Source: Guillardia theta CCMP2712 (taxonomy: Eukaryota; Cryptophyceae; Pyrenomonadales; Geminigeraceae). Taken from it: DNA of 64,000 nt. The stretch is taken from positions 176,646-240,645 of the forward strand of contig NW_005434670.1 in assembly GCF_000315625.1 (NCBI RefSeq). Direction: 5' to 3'. Below the pieces are notes generated by a model. The model was not told where the DNA came from. It ran no database searches and was given only the letters and a program-made list of their open reading frames with translations. Within the stretch, counting starts at the first letter, position 1. Each line of letters starts with the position of its first letter. Positions 35,462 through 47,650 of this stretch are shown piece after piece. The translations under genes and the position numbers were made by a program.

Positions 35462-36631
35462 ATGAATACTACTGTCAAGTCGCTACATAGGTGCTGCTAC
35501 CGTGACCGCATGCACAGCTTGCTGCAATGGCCCCACCGCATGCTCAGCTCGAGAAAGCCTGATCCATCAAGAATGCAGGGCAAGGCTGACTATCAATGCC
35601 TGAGATCTCCTCTCAACCTCGTGCATCATATGGGCGCGTATGAAAGTCTTATCCTCAGCAGATGTGCGAGTCCAGGCTGGATGAGACGCAAGCCTCAGTA
35701 CCGCATGCACAGCTTGCTGCAATGGCCCCACCGCATGCTCAGCTCGAGCAAGCCTGATCCATCAGGCAAGGCTGACTATCAATGCCTGAGATCTCCTCTC
35801 GACCTCGTGCATCATATGGGCGCGTATGAAAGTCTTATCCTCAGCAGATGTGCGAGTCCAGGCTGTATACGACGGGAGAAACTCCGAGTGGACAAGGAGA
35901 TGAGTCGCAAGCTCGCAGAGAGTGGCGTTCTCACTGATGGCTACATGAAGAGGTTTAACGCTGCGGTCGACGCCGCGTGCAATGAGTATAGCAAACGCTT
36001 GAAGGAATGCCATGATGAGAGTCACTTGACGATCAGTCGATTGGATCCTAAAACTCCAGACTTAAAAAAAGTAACAGAATTCCAAGCCGACCTGTGCGTG
36101 AGCTTTGACGAGGACACGGATCTTGAAACCATCTTCAAGGACGTGATCGACCAACCCGCTGCGGACGTGAAGATATTCGGACAGCCTGGAGTCTCGTATG
36201 AGCACTTTGAGATTAGAAAGGGGGAGTACATGTGCTTTGAGATCACGGAGAAGCCAGGGAAGGTCTTTGAGAAGCTGTTCCAGGTCAATCGGCTGTACAA
36301 TGTATTGAAGGACGACATGATTGGTGCAGACACAAAGATCGCGGCGATGGGCTTGTTGATGAACGGCAAGAGAGAGGAGTTTGAGATAGTCAGTTTGTGT
36401 ATGAGGGAGTTCTTTTCTCTGGCTTCTGACGCCAAGTATGATTTGGCACCGATGGTGGAACCTGCCAGGATACCGTTCTTTTTGATGTACACTCCGTACA
36501 GGAATATCTTTGGAGTCATGCAGGATCTGAAGAACACGGTCGAGAGCAAGTTCAACAGAATGGACGGCAAGTTAGATGAATTGAATAGGACGATGGGGCT
36601 CGTACTGAAGCATCTTAATATCGTACCATAA
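35462..36631 (+). CDS. Island repeat ORF, copy C (unknown function)
   Basis: 389 aa from the ATG at 35462. The double N-terminal module is as in B, and only one KFN heptad precedes KLDELNRTM. It shares Arg for Ser in SSRKPDPS with D only, so C and D are the closest pair. The frame stays open upstream to 35348 through the spacer leader (TTGCTTGGCTACGATCAG, where A and B have TTGCTTGAGGACGATCAG). Confidence 0.7.
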   Translation: MNTTVKSLHRCCYRDRMHSLLQWPHRMLSSRKPDPSRMQGKADYQCLRSPLNLVHHMGAYESLILSRCASPGWMRRKPQYRMHSLLQWPHRMLSSSKPDPSGKADYQCLRSPLDLVHHMGAYESLILSRCASPGCIRREKLRVDKEMSRKLAESGVLTDGYMKRFNAAVDAACNEYSKRLKECHDESHLTISRLDPKTPDLKKVTEFQADLCVSFDEDTDLETIFKDVIDQPAADVKIFGQPGVSYEHFEIRKGEYMCFEITEKPGKVFEKLFQVNRLYNVLKDDMIGADTKIAAMGLLMNGKREEFEIVSLCMREFFSLASDAKYDLAPMVEPARIPFFLMYTPYRNIFGVMQDLKNTVESKFNRMDGKLDELNRTMGLVLKHLNIVP

Positions 36632-38233
36632 TCGCCTTTGGTCAAACGACTCTTACTGCGAACAGTGGCCCATGACTGTCAAGACCTGTTGCATGCTTGT
36701 GGATGGTGGCTGATGTTTGTGTATCCAGTGGCAATGGTAACAGTGGCTCACCGTAGCGAGGGATGGGAATAAAGTACGTATTGAAACTTCAGTAGAATGA
36801 GAGAGCCGCTGAGCCTCGCGGCCCGGACTGGCGCGGCCGCCGCATTGCCGAAGACATCATGCGACTAACTTTGGAAATACAATGATCCTTGGCACGCCGG
36901 CCGTGGATAGGCTTTGACGGCGGGACTGAGTTCACTATTACTGCTGGAGTCAGGGCCTACAGTGAAGGAGCTTCACTGATTTCATCAGTCTGCTAGAAAG
37001 CATCCGAGTCTGCCCCTCGAACTTTCATCCCTTGCAGTGTCCCAGCCGTCGGGCCGCCGGAGAACGCGGCGGCTCAGCAGCCTTCAGTGTGACTCTCCGA
37101 TCCTGATCACTGGCAGTGCCGCTGTGCGGTAGACGGTGTGCAATCTAAACTTGATCACTGAGTACGTGGATAATCAGGAGACTCTCTTCAAGAATCGAGG
37201 AGGCTTGACCGTGACGGTACGACGGTCCGAGGCTGAGTGACCGTGAGCCGCTGGAACTGACCGGACAACCCTCGATGCCGCATCACCAGTCAGAGTCAGT
37301 GAGCCGGGCCTGCCGGGACTGGCAGTGCGGCGATCGGCCGCGGCGCGGCCCGGCGCTTGCCCCGGGGCCCGGGGGCTCCCGGGTAGTAGTACCCGGTCAC
37401 TGAGCCTCTGAGTCCGACCGTCGGAGTCGGCGGCGGTACCGTCGGCGGGTGATCATCGGACCCGACCAGTCACTGTGCTGCCGACCGCGGCCGGGGGCGG
37501 CGCCGGGCGCCGCCGAGTCGGAGCCGCGCCGGCCCGCCGGCCGGCGGGGACGGTGACTCCGGAGTCCGGCGGACTGGGTGACACGGACTCCGGGCGCCGG
37601 GCGTGGCACTGCGGCACGCCGGATTCAACTTCGGATAATCCGATCTCGAGTCCTGATTTTCTCGGTGCACCGGGCCGAACTGCCAGGGCTGACTCCCGCT
37701 GCAGTGCGGCGGCACGGTTGCCGCAGTGCGAGGCAGGCGGGGATGATCGAAGTCGCCCGGCGTCCTGCGGTCGTCACCCGGCCCCTGCCGCGGACTTTGA
37801 CGGCGGGAATCAGAAAGGCGGGAACTCAGTCGGAGTCTCGGACGCGGCTTCCGATCAGTTCTGGCGGGAAACTTCAAAAAGTTTGTTGGCGGCAACAAAC
37901 ACTACGCTCCCCACCCCTGTTGTTGACTCAGGGCTCAGCAGTTGAGCACGGGTAGTCACACCGTACGGTCTTGGGTCGCATGAAGCGCTGGGTTTGTACG
38001 AGGTGAGGTTGATATCTCATTTCTTGGGAACTGCAAGGTACTGGAGCTCTTATACATATGAGGTACAACTGGTACACGAGGAGGTACGGGGGAGGTCGTG
38101 TGGCCCTACCAAACTTTGTCAGGATGGGCTCTACACGGTACAGAGATTCGTATGGAGGTTTCCAAAAAGGGTTGTAGAATGTGGTAGGGCTGGGCGGATT
38201 TAAAAAGAGGCTTTGTATAATCAGTTTAAAAGT
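36632..38233. repeat. GC-rich spacer, copy 2
   Basis: Essentially identical to 33803-35400, apart from a 4-nt insertion near 37257 (GGAACTGACCGGACAAC against GGAACCGGACAAC). No gene is supported within it. Confidence 0.75.
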
Positions 38234-38294
38234 CCAGTTTCCCCAAAGCTGCGGCAGGTTGCTTGGCTACGATCAGTGTGAGGACAATCAGGAC

Positions 38295-39506
38295 ATGAAT
38301 ACTACTGTCAAGTCGCTACATAGGTGCTGCTACCGTGACCGCATGCACAGCTTGCTGCAATGGCCCCACCGCATGCTCAGCTCGAGAAAGCCTGATCCAT
38401 CAAGAATGCAGGGCAAGGCTGACTATCAATGCCTGAGATCTCCTCTCAACCTCGTGCATCATATGGGCGCGTATGAAAGTCTTATCCTCAGCAGATGTGC
38501 GAGTCCAGGCTGGATGAGACGCAAGCCTCAGTACCGCATGCACAGCTTGCTGCAATGGCCCCACCGCATGCTCAGCTCGAGCAAGCCTGATCCATCAGGC
38601 AAGGCTGACTATCAATGCCTGAGATCTCCTCTCGACCTCGTGCATCATATGGGCGCGTATGAAAGTCTTATCCTCAGCAGATGTGCGAGTCCAGGCTGTA
38701 TACGACGGGAGAAACTCCGAGTGGACAAGGAGATGAGTCGCAAGCTCGCAGAGAGTGGCGTTCTCACTGATGGCTACATGAAGAGGTTTAACGCTGCGGT
38801 CGACGCCGCGTGCAATGAGTATAGCAAACGCTTGAAGGAATGCCATGATGAGAGTCACTTGACGATCAGTCGATTGGATCCTAAAACTCCAGACTTAAAA
38901 AAAGTAACAGAATTCCAAGCCGACCTGTGCGTGAGCTTTGACGAGGACACGGATCTTGAAACCATCTTCAAGGACGTGATCGACCAACCCGCTGCGGACG
39001 TGAAGATATTCGGACAGCCTGGAGTCTCGTATGAGCACTTTGAGATTAGAAAGGGGGAGTACATGTGCTTTGAGATCACGGAGAAGCCAGGGAAGGTCTT
39101 TGAGAAGCTGTTCCAGGTCAATCGGCTGTACAATGTATTGAAGGACGACATGATTGGTGCAGACACAAAGATCGCGGCGATGGGCTTGTTGATGAACGGC
39201 AAGAGAGAGGAGTTTGAGATAGTCAGTTTGTGTATGAGGGAGTTCTTTTCTCTGGCTTCTGACGCCAAGTATGATTTGGCACCGATGGTGGAACCTGCCA
39301 GGATACCGTTCTTTTTGATGTACACTCCGTACAGGAATATCTTTGGAGTCATGCAGGATCTGAAGAACACGGTCGAGAGCAAGTTCAACAAAATGGAGGG
39401 CAAGTTCAACAGAATGGACAGCAAGTTCAACAGAATGGACAGCAAGTTAGATGAATTGAATAGGACGATGGGGCTCGTACTGAAGCATCTTAATATCGTA
39501 CCATAA
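38295..39506 (+). CDS. Island repeat ORF, copy D (unknown function)
   Basis: 403 aa from the ATG at 38295. It is almost identical to C but with three KFN heptads, two of them the same KFNRMDS version, suggesting a within-array duplication of a 21-nt unit. The central globular part is identical to B and C at nearly all positions. Unknown function, as for the other copies. Confidence 0.7.
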   Translation: MNTTVKSLHRCCYRDRMHSLLQWPHRMLSSRKPDPSRMQGKADYQCLRSPLNLVHHMGAYESLILSRCASPGWMRRKPQYRMHSLLQWPHRMLSSSKPDPSGKADYQCLRSPLDLVHHMGAYESLILSRCASPGCIRREKLRVDKEMSRKLAESGVLTDGYMKRFNAAVDAACNEYSKRLKECHDESHLTISRLDPKTPDLKKVTEFQADLCVSFDEDTDLETIFKDVIDQPAADVKIFGQPGVSYEHFEIRKGEYMCFEITEKPGKVFEKLFQVNRLYNVLKDDMIGADTKIAAMGLLMNGKREEFEIVSLCMREFFSLASDAKYDLAPMVEPARIPFFLMYTPYRNIFGVMQDLKNTVESKFNKMEGKFNRMDSKFNRMDSKLDELNRTMGLVLKHLNIVP

Positions 39507-40455
39507 TCGCCTTTGGTCAAACGACTCTTACTGCGAACAGTGGCCCATGACTGTCAAGACCTGTTGCATGCTTGTGGATGGTGGCTGATGTTTGTGTATC
39601 CAGTGGCAATGGTAACAGTGGCTCACCGTAGCGAGGGATGGGAATAAAGACGTATTGAAACTTCAGTAGAATGAGAGAGCCTCGCGGCCCGGACTGGCCG
39701 CCATTGCCGAAGACATCATGCGACTAACTTTGGAAATACAATGATCCTTGGCACGCCGGCCGTGGATAGGCTTTGACGGCGGGACTGAGTTCACTATTAC
39801 TGCTGGAGTCAGGGCCTACAGTGAAAGAGCTTCACTGCCAATGATTTCATCAGTCTGCTAGAAAGCATCCGAGTCTGCACTGCTCCGAATCCCTTGCAGT
39901 GTCCCACTGGGCCAGCCGTCCGCCGGAGAACGCGGCCCGCCGGCGGCGCAGCGGCCTTTCAAGCCTTTGTGACTCTCCGACCGGGCCCTGATCAGGGTTG
40001 ACCGTGACGGTCGGACGGTCCGACGTCCGCGGAGCCTCGGAGGCTGGGCCGGTCAGTCACGATCATCGTACGGTACTGAGCTGGAGTCCGAGCCGCAGGC
40101 TCCGACCGGGCCGGGCCGCCGCCGGGGTCCCGAGCCAGTGATCCGGGATCAGGGGCCGAGGCTCAGCGCCCCCGGCTGTTAGAACACAACTCTCATGTTT
40201 TGGGATAAATATGAAGAATTATCTGGTTTTCAGCACAACTTTCACAACCAGGTGACGTGTGGACTCTGCGAATTGTGACATGGTGTGACGATGACCCTAC
40301 ATTTATGACTGTAAATCGGGGGTAGATTGGGTGGATGGAGCGTTAAAAGAAATGGCATGTATTTGTAAGGGTAGGGTGGTAGAAAGATGTAGGGGTGCAT
40401 CTCTCTGATATCTAGGGGGTGGGGTGGGAGATGTGTAGTTCGTCTCAGGTATAAG
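39507..40455. other. Degenerate spacer, then G-rich intergenic DNA
   Basis: Positions 39507-39890 follow the other spacers with small deletions. Positions 39890-40180 are GC-rich but rearranged. From about 40300 to 40440 there is a G-rich island (GGGGGTAGATTGGGTGG and TAGGGGGTGGGGTGGG) just upstream of the MsrA gene. No coding feature was seen. Confidence 0.6.
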
Positions 40456-40458
40456 GCG

Positions 40459-42040
40459 ATGGCGCGGGGCAGAGGAGCGATGGCGATGATGATGGCGCTG
40501 CCACTCGCAGCCTCATCAGCACATGCGTTCATGGGCCAGCAGGTGTGCAAGGATCAGCTCAACGTCTGGTCGTCTCATGTTCTCTTCCTCTATGTGGGCT
40601 GGTCCTAGACTAGAGAGTTGTGTTGGTCTCATGCCATAGGCCGTAGGATTGATGGGAGCCTGTGTTTTCGTTGATTCTTTTGGATTTCTCTTGGACTGTT
40701 GGTCTTGCATACATCAGATGTAGAATCGATGAAGTCTTGATGAAGGGGGGCTTGCAGGCCGTTGAGTCAACTGCTGTTTGCGGTGGTTTAATTGCAGAAT
40801 GATTTGTTTTGTTTTGTCCAGGCTCGCTTTCTTCCTTTCAAGGGCATTCCCGCGCTCTCGCAAGCTCTCGCAAGCTCCAACTTTCGTCTCCCACTATCTG
40901 CAAAGCCCTCTACCACCTTTCGTCGTGGCCTTCAGGTTCTGCCCGATAAACTCGTTGTGGTCGGGCTAATACCGCACCAGGGAACAAGGATGGGCCTTCT
41001 CGGATCACTCTTCGGAGGAAGCGGCAAGCGCGAGTACAGTGACCTCAAGGCCGGCACGTGGGCGGTGAGCTCGGGCTGAGTTGCTCTCGACTTCCAACAG
41101 GAACTGACATTGTGCTGTCCTCAGGCCGAGGCAGCGGAGTACGCCAAGGAGGGACAGGTGAAGTCAGTCTCTAAGGTGCGACCATGCTCGAGTCGCGCGG
41201 CTTCTGCTGCTCACTATGCTCGACCAGGCCGGACACTCTATCGCCACCTTTGGAGGAGGATGCTTCTGGGGGATCGAGCTGGTGTACCAGAGAGTCCCTG
41301 GAGTTGTGGCGACAGCCGTTGGCTATGCTCAAGGAGAGCTTGAGCACCCTTCCTACGAGATGGTCTGCACCGGAGCCACTGGACATACTGAGGTAGTTCA
41401 GCTCACCTACAATCCCAAGGAAGTCTCCTTCAAGCAGCTCTGCCAGGTTCTCTTCGGCAAGTATGGTCAAGAGGGTGGACGCGCTAGAGGGAAGGAGGAA
41501 TTGACATGTCCATACAGGATCAACCCTTCACTCAAGGACCAGGTGGGCAATGATCGCGGCAGCCAGTACCGCCATGGCATCTACTTTCATACTCCCGAGC
41601 AGAAGGTCAGCGAGAGAGGAAGGGAAAGAGATGGTTGACAGACGATTGCAGGCCGAGGCTGAAGAGGCTATCCAGGAGGTGAAGGCCAAGGTGTGTGGGA
41701 GAGAGAGGGCAGGCAAGGGGGAGGAATTAACAAGAAAGTAGCTCAACGGAGCTCCCTTCTACACCGAGCTGGAGGCCGCTAAAGTCTTCTATCCAGCTGA
41801 GGTAAGTTAGGATGTAATGGGAGTTCTGTACATTAGTTTCCCAGATCAAGGAGTAGTCAAACTCTTCTGTCCTTTTTTGTTTCCTCAGCTTCGACTTTGC
41901 GCTGCTCTCCAAGCATTGCGATTCATGTTGATTTGCCCTTGCAGGAGTATCACCAGCAGTACCTTGAGAAGGGAGGACGCTTTGGCTCCAAGCAGTCTGC
42001 CGCTAAGGGATGCAACGACCCCATCCGTTGCTACGGTTAA
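40459..42040 (+). CDS. MSRA: Plastid methionine sulfoxide reductase A
   Basis: Exons 40459-40542, 40822-41064, 41125-41175, 41228-41460, 41518-41605, 41652-41690, 41742-41801 and 41945-42040 give 297 aa (282 if 40938-40982 is an intron, which its GT...AG ends allow). MsrA reduces methionine-S-sulfoxide in proteins and repairs oxidative damage. The catalytic motif is TFGGGCFWGIELVYQ. Further family blocks are VVATAVGYAQGELEHPSYE, GHTEVVQLTYNP, GNDRGSQYRHGIYFHTPEQ and FYPAEEYHQQYLEK, with a likely resolving Cys near the end (KGCNDPIRCYG). The leader (MALPLAASSAHA then Phe) is a cryptophyte-type plastid signal, followed by a transit-like segment. The intron at 41176-41227 contains a 41-nt sequence found again at 50443. 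Confidence 0.94.
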
Positions 42041-42229
42041 TGTTGCTCAGCCTTAAAGGTGCTGCATCGTCCATAGGCTGTTAGCACAAACCTGGTTGTG
42101 CCATGGCTGCGGAGTAAACAGTGTAGCCAAGTTTGAACCATTTTGCTACTCTTGACCTTTTCCGTTCGCGATGATGCACTGATTGTTTCTGATCCATGTT
42201 CATGTATTGTCCATTTATTATGAGCGTCT

Positions 42230-45200
42230 TCACCCGTAACTGGTGTCATACTCCAACTTCTGCTCAACAAGTGTTTAAGCTCAATATCATCATTTGAAAA
42301 CCTTGTGATTACCTCCAGCGCCTTGAGGTAGGGAGCTTCAGTCGGCACCAACGCGTACATGATGGATGCCTGTCAAGCATCATTTCAACCGGCCAGCTTG
42401 CAAATTAATTGTTTACCAGCAGGACTGTCAAATGAGAGACATCGTTCTGGTTGTTGTACTTCCCTAAAGATAGGTTAATGTTGGTCAGCAGCTCGACCAG
42501 CTCTTGCTCGTGCTCCTGTCCAGCTTGTCACGCCCTCTTCACACCTCCACCTCTGTCGACCTGCAGGGCAGCTATGCCGCCCGATCCCTCCGCCACCTTG
42601 AGGAGAATGTTTGCAGCTCGAATCCGATCCTCGTTGGAGATGTGTGTGCTTCTGTGCAACGCGATCATCACCGGCTTCCCGCAGACCAGCCGGACAAACA
42701 CGCCCAGACATCCCTATGCCAGATATGAGAAACTCTCCCGAGCATGCAGGTAAGACAGCGCCGGCAAGGTTCAACCTGGATGGAGTGTATTCTGCGCAGC
42801 ATTGGAGCGGTGAAGCTGAAAGAGAGAAGCCGTTGGATGGCCTCGAGGGCGAGAGCGATGAGCGTCTCGTTCCTCGGGAACATGACGAGAGACAGCAGAA
42901 TTGGCATGATCTGCTCTTCGTTCTCAACTAGCACCTGGATGGAATCAAGAACTAGTCCTTCGCTCGCACTCTCAAGATCTCTCTACCTGCATGTTATGCG
43001 GGTTGTCAGCCAGCCTGGCTACCAGAAACGCGAGCATGCTGGCGGTGTCAAATCGATGACTATCACACGCTCGAGTCAAAGCCTACTCACTGCGTCAAGA
43101 GTGGACAGTCACATGTATCAAGATTCGTACGTCAGATATCAACGACAAAATTCTTGTTCCCGGCGAGACTCTGAGATTGATCACTGGGGCAACCGCTGAG
43201 GGATCAAGAAAGTAGTCACAAACATTGAGAGTGAACAAAGTGAGAGAGAAACGCAAGGCGAGGATGGGTTTAGAGGCTGACCTAGAAGCACTTCGATCGC
43301 AAGGTGGTCGAGGGGTTTGTGGTCGAAGTTGCTATGAGCTCCGGCGAGGACGACTTCGATTAGGAGCTGTAGAGTTGAAGCATTCGATCCTATTCTTTGC
43401 ATCCCCTTGTTGATTTGGCAAAGATGCTTCAGGAGGATCAAGTACTCACGGACTACCGCTGCGTACTGCTGGCACTCATCGAACTCAGGACAGAGCTTCC
43501 TGCTGATGAAGTCTTCCATCACCACGTTCTGACAGACTGGTTTCGAGCAACAAGAGCAGAACCACAACTTGTACTTCTCCTGCTCATCCTCTGCCCCCTG
43601 CGTCCCAGCGGCAGCCTCAGGTAGCGGAGGACGGTCGGAAGCATCCTGCCCTTCATCATTCACACGCTCGTTCTCAGAATCCTCTTCCTTCAACGCGTTC
43701 GTTTCGTCTATTCCGACTTGCTCTGAATCTACAGGCCCTTCTCGCTTCCCTTGCGCATTGCCCCCCTCGCCGTTCCCTTCCTCTTCGCTCATTGCTTGCC
43801 CAGCTTCTTCTCCGCCGGCATTCGCTTGTCCCTGCTCTGCGCTCTGTCCAGGCATGGCGCCATCGATCTGACTTGCGGCCTTTGCATCAATGATATCCCT
43901 CTCCTGCTGCGTGATGCCGCTGTACCACTCATGAGCCTTGGCGAATGTTGGAAAGACTTTGCCATCGGGCAAGATGTAGTTGTAGTACCCCAGAGTGACA
44001 TCCCGGATCTCACGTCGCCATCCTGGAGGCAGGTGACTTGCATTCCATCGGCTCATCCGGAGCCCATGCTTTAGCGCTCGGCCCACCCTCCTCCTCTTTG
44101 GTGCCAGTTCTTCGTGAAGCCGCTCGATCATGTCGTCGTCTATCTTCCACTGTCCTCGAGGCGGCACATAGTTCGTGCGGCGGATCCAATACCAGAAACA
44201 TTTACTGAGACTGTTCAGAGCCCGGGGGGTGACCGTCAGGCCGCTCACCAACTCTGGCATGGTGCCGTTGCGGATAGCAGTTATGACGCTGCTGAGAAAC
44301 TTTCGTGCTTCTTCTGCTCCCTTGAGGCTCTCGGATTCGATCTGTGCTATGAGAGTCGTGTTCACAACGACGTTTCCTTTGGAGATCTCTTCAGCAACCC
44401 GAGCGTCTTCCTCGGGGGACATCCACAAGGGCGGAGGCTTTTTGGCTGCCGATTTCTCCCTTTCCTGTGCAAGAGCTCGGTTCCGCTCCTCCTCCTCTCT
44501 TTGCTCGATAATTTCCTTTTGTTTGGACAGCAGATTTGTATGTGCAGCGAAGTACTGTTCGGGTTGTAGCATGCCCGTGATATTCTTCCTCGAGTTGCGG
44601 TCTATATACTGAGATTTGTAATACTCCAGTGTGCGATTCCTGTATCGGACGGACGACCAGCCATCATGCTTCCTTTTCAGGCTCCTGCCTGTCAAAGACT
44701 TGCATGCAGCACTGGCAAAGGCAGCAGGCGTCTTGTGTTTCTGCCCCTCGAACTCAATCTGGCCATCTAATGTGATCTTTCCAAAAACAGGGCCAAGTAG
44801 CCCTTTCTCTGGGTGTTTCTTCTGCCAGTAAAGTTCAGCATCAAGGCTGAGAAAGCCAGCATCCAAGAGCTGTTTCAAAGTAACGCTCGAGGGGTCCCTA
44901 GCAAGATCCTCAGCATTCTTCTTCAAGTCTTCAGGGTTCCAAGTCTTGTCTTCACAGAATTGCAAGTAAGTGTTATAAATATTTTCCAGCTCCTTTGCAT
45001 CTGCCTGTACATCGGCCGACAGTTTCATTTCATTCAAAACTGTCTTCCACAACCTTCTATGCATCCTGTTCTTTCCGCCCTTGTTTTGAACTATATGATA
45101 CAGCTCGCAGAGATTGACAGCTTGCCCGCACACTGTTGGCATCTTGCTCGGATCCAACAGATCATCGGCTTCTTGGCTGCGTTGTTCGACTCGAAGATAA

Positions 45201-47008
45201 AAAATCACAAAGGAAAGAAACTTTGCTGGATCTTCAGGAGGGTCAAACCTTGGCACGTTTTTCTTCTTCCCTGACTCTCCAAGTGATAGGGAATCCAGCG
45301 AGAATCGTTTCGTCTTCTCCGTATCCGACTTTTTGTTCTTGGAACCTGGAGGTCTTCCACGTATCGGGGCAGGAGTCTTGGGTGTTAAATCTACCCTGGA
45401 GATCATCTGGCCATCGCCACCCAACCCTTTGGCTGACTGCGGATCCATTTGCGTGCCCATTCTATCAACACTCGAAGGCGTCATTGGGTATGGCGTCACT
45501 TTGGCTGAAGGAGTAGTGTTCAGTCCGTGGTTTGCCACAAAATTCGCGTATTCGGTTTCACGGTCGTTTGATTGCCTTGCCTGATTCTGGTCAGGACGAG
45601 GCTCTGGTCGGATGCTTGGAGTCGTTTGAGACGGCAATTGCTGACTGATGGGTTTTTCTGAGTCTTGCCCACCACTGGGCAGTGATGCTTTGTTTACTGT
45701 AGAGCTAGCCTGAAAAGTGGAATGTTACCAACAATCGTTGAATTCAAATCACAACACCTCTGGAGCTGCCTTTGGGATTTGGGGGGCCTCAATTGCAGGC
45801 ATAAGCGAGATTTCATTCGTCGCAGGCACGGCAATTGGATTGGTATTTGTCTGCATGCGGATTACAGAAGGAATAAGACGCTATCACACCCGTACGTTTG
45901 AAGGAATGTCGGATCCAACGCATGTTTCTTCTCCGGCTCTCATATCACCTCCATTCCCCTGTTTTCCAAGACAAGGGTATCAATCCGATTTCATGCACCA
46001 CATACACAGAGAAAGAATTAGCAAAACGGAGAGAACATTTCTGACCGCAATCGGAGGCATGTTGGGTTCCTTAGGGTCGACAGGGGGCGCATGTTGCATG
46101 CCAGAATTCGAATCAGCTCCAGTTCCGGATGGAGCCAAACTTTTGATCTCCTCCCTTGTCGAGACATTCACCCCACCAGCGGGCATTTCCGGAATACCAT
46201 CCTTTCCTGACATTTCCGAGGTGTCTTGCAACGTTTCCCCTTCCCGGACTCCTTCGCTCGAAGATTCTGGTGCTCCTAACTCGCCTTGGCTGGCCAAGGA
46301 AGTCTTGTCATCATCTCCTTCCTTCATCTTATCGTCATCCCCTTCCTTCTCCTTCGCTACCGCTTCCTTCCCCTCTCTGTCTCCATCACGAGCGCTCCCG
46401 TCGCCTGTTCCCTCTGAATCCTCAACCATATGCGTAGTGCTCACGTCATGAGTAGCGCTGGCATGACCTGCTCCCGCCGTCTCCTCTACCGCCGCCTTAT
46501 CCTCATTATCTCTATGAGCATCGCTACCGTTCTCTGCTCCCACCGATACCACCACTGGTGGCCCGTCATTGTCATGAACGGCACTTTTCTCGCATGATAC
46601 TTCCTGCTCAGCAGGTTGTGGTTTATCACTATTCTCACGGGAGGTCTCATGGATCCCCCCTCCTTCCTCCTGCTCAACTTCAGTCTTCAGAATCTTCCTG
46701 GCGGGCATGTTGTCGTCATCCCTTGCCTCGTCCTCATCCTCCATCCTCGCCCTCTTCATGCTAACCCGGCCACCGTCCTCCACGACCAATGGTGGACCCT
46801 GGGCTTTCTCTGCATGTTCCTCAGGCACAGTCTCTGGAGCAACATCTTTGGTAGTAGCGTTCGTCGGTTGAGCGGTTGCTTCTGAAGCCGCTACTTGCTC
46901 GCATTCGTTTCCTGCCTCGGTAGATTCTGCATTTGCGCCGTTGGCGGAGCTCTGATCTGAATCATAGCTAAGGATGTTAGTAAGCGACGTGTCCTCCTTG
47001 CTGGCCAT
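42230..47008 (-). CDS. ARID-RAMA-MBD chromatin protein
   Basis: Ten exons, high to low: 47008-46046, 45850-45758, 45709-43282, 43195-43131, 43082-42987, 42934-42776, 42713-42551, 42463-42417, 42369-42313, 42259-42230; 1366 aa. Residues 1-350 are acidic and disordered-looking. Near 470 is an AT-hook-like RGRPPGSKNKK. At about 545-610 is an ARID domain (LCELYHIVQNKGGKNRMHRRLW then YNTYLQFCED). At about 630-720 is a RAMA-like domain (LLDAGFLSLDAELYWQKK and CKSLTGRSLKRKHDGWSSVRY). At about 920-960 is an MBD/TAM-like domain (LPPGWRREIRDVTLGYYNYI). An acidic linker follows, then a small Cys motif (WFCSCCSKPVC). The last 300 residues are helical and resemble armadillo-type repeats of large SWI/SNF ARID subunits. 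A nuclear role in recognising modified or AT-rich DNA is inferred. Exon 7's donor is the least certain. Confidence 0.82.
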
Positions 47009-47650
47009 GTGTGTAGCAGTGAAGCTAGAACAGCACAAGACGCGCTCCAAGGACGAACTTCAAGATCAAGGCAAGTAAAAGGGGAGATACAGATTGGTAA
47101 AGAGCCGAGCCTTGAACAAAAGGAGGTTGCGAGGTTATGGCGTCAAGTTTGTTGACGCAAGAGTGAGGAGAGGAGGAAGAAGGATATATCGAAGCTGCCG
47201 TCAGCTCAGCCCTCTCAGGATCATGCGTCTATGCCCACGCGCCTCCCCTCCTCCTCCGCTCTTCCCTTGCATTTCGCGCGCGAACCCGAATGCATTGAGG
47301 CGGACTATTCGAAAGCTATGATGAGTAAAAGATTTCCGATTTGCCAAGGGTCAGGCAATGGCCTGGAAGCCAGGGGAAGGAAAGGGAAGTGGTAGAGGCG
47401 GTAGAGGCAGATGAAAGTGATGGACATCCTCTTGATAGCCAGGATGGAACGATTGCGTAATGGTTTTAGACAATCACTTGACTTTGTGTACACCGCGGTG
47501 AACAACGATGAAACATGAAAAGATATTGCAAGAGCTTGCTCTGGAAGAAAGCAGAGTTCGCGTACAAGATCAGCCCGTTGATCGCTGAATCAATGTGTGG
47601 GGTCCTCACTATTTGTTGAGTTTTACCTGCAGAAGAATTTGGTTTTGCGC
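47009..47650. other. Divergent intergenic region
   Basis: This lies between the chromatin-protein gene (minus) and the secreted-protein gene (plus), and probably carries both promoters. Nothing else was recognised. Confidence 0.45.

Larger units (their letters stand above)
32550..40180 (+). repeat. Tandem array of about 2.84-kb units (ORF plus GC-rich spacer)
   Basis: Starts of ORFs B, C and D lie at 32612, 35462 and 38295, so unit lengths are 2850 and 2833. The 17-nt difference equals one extra 21-nt coding heptad in B minus a 4-nt insertion in the C spacer (near 37257). The spacers after B and C are almost identical over about 1.6 kb. The spacer after D matches at first, then degenerates by deletions from about 39650 and ends near 40180. 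Such identity implies recent duplication or gene conversion. Confidence 0.92.

Noticed and set aside
29096-39506. Island ORFs considered as retrotransposon polyproteins
   Set aside because: No reverse transcriptase, integrase, protease or long terminal repeats are visible in or around them.
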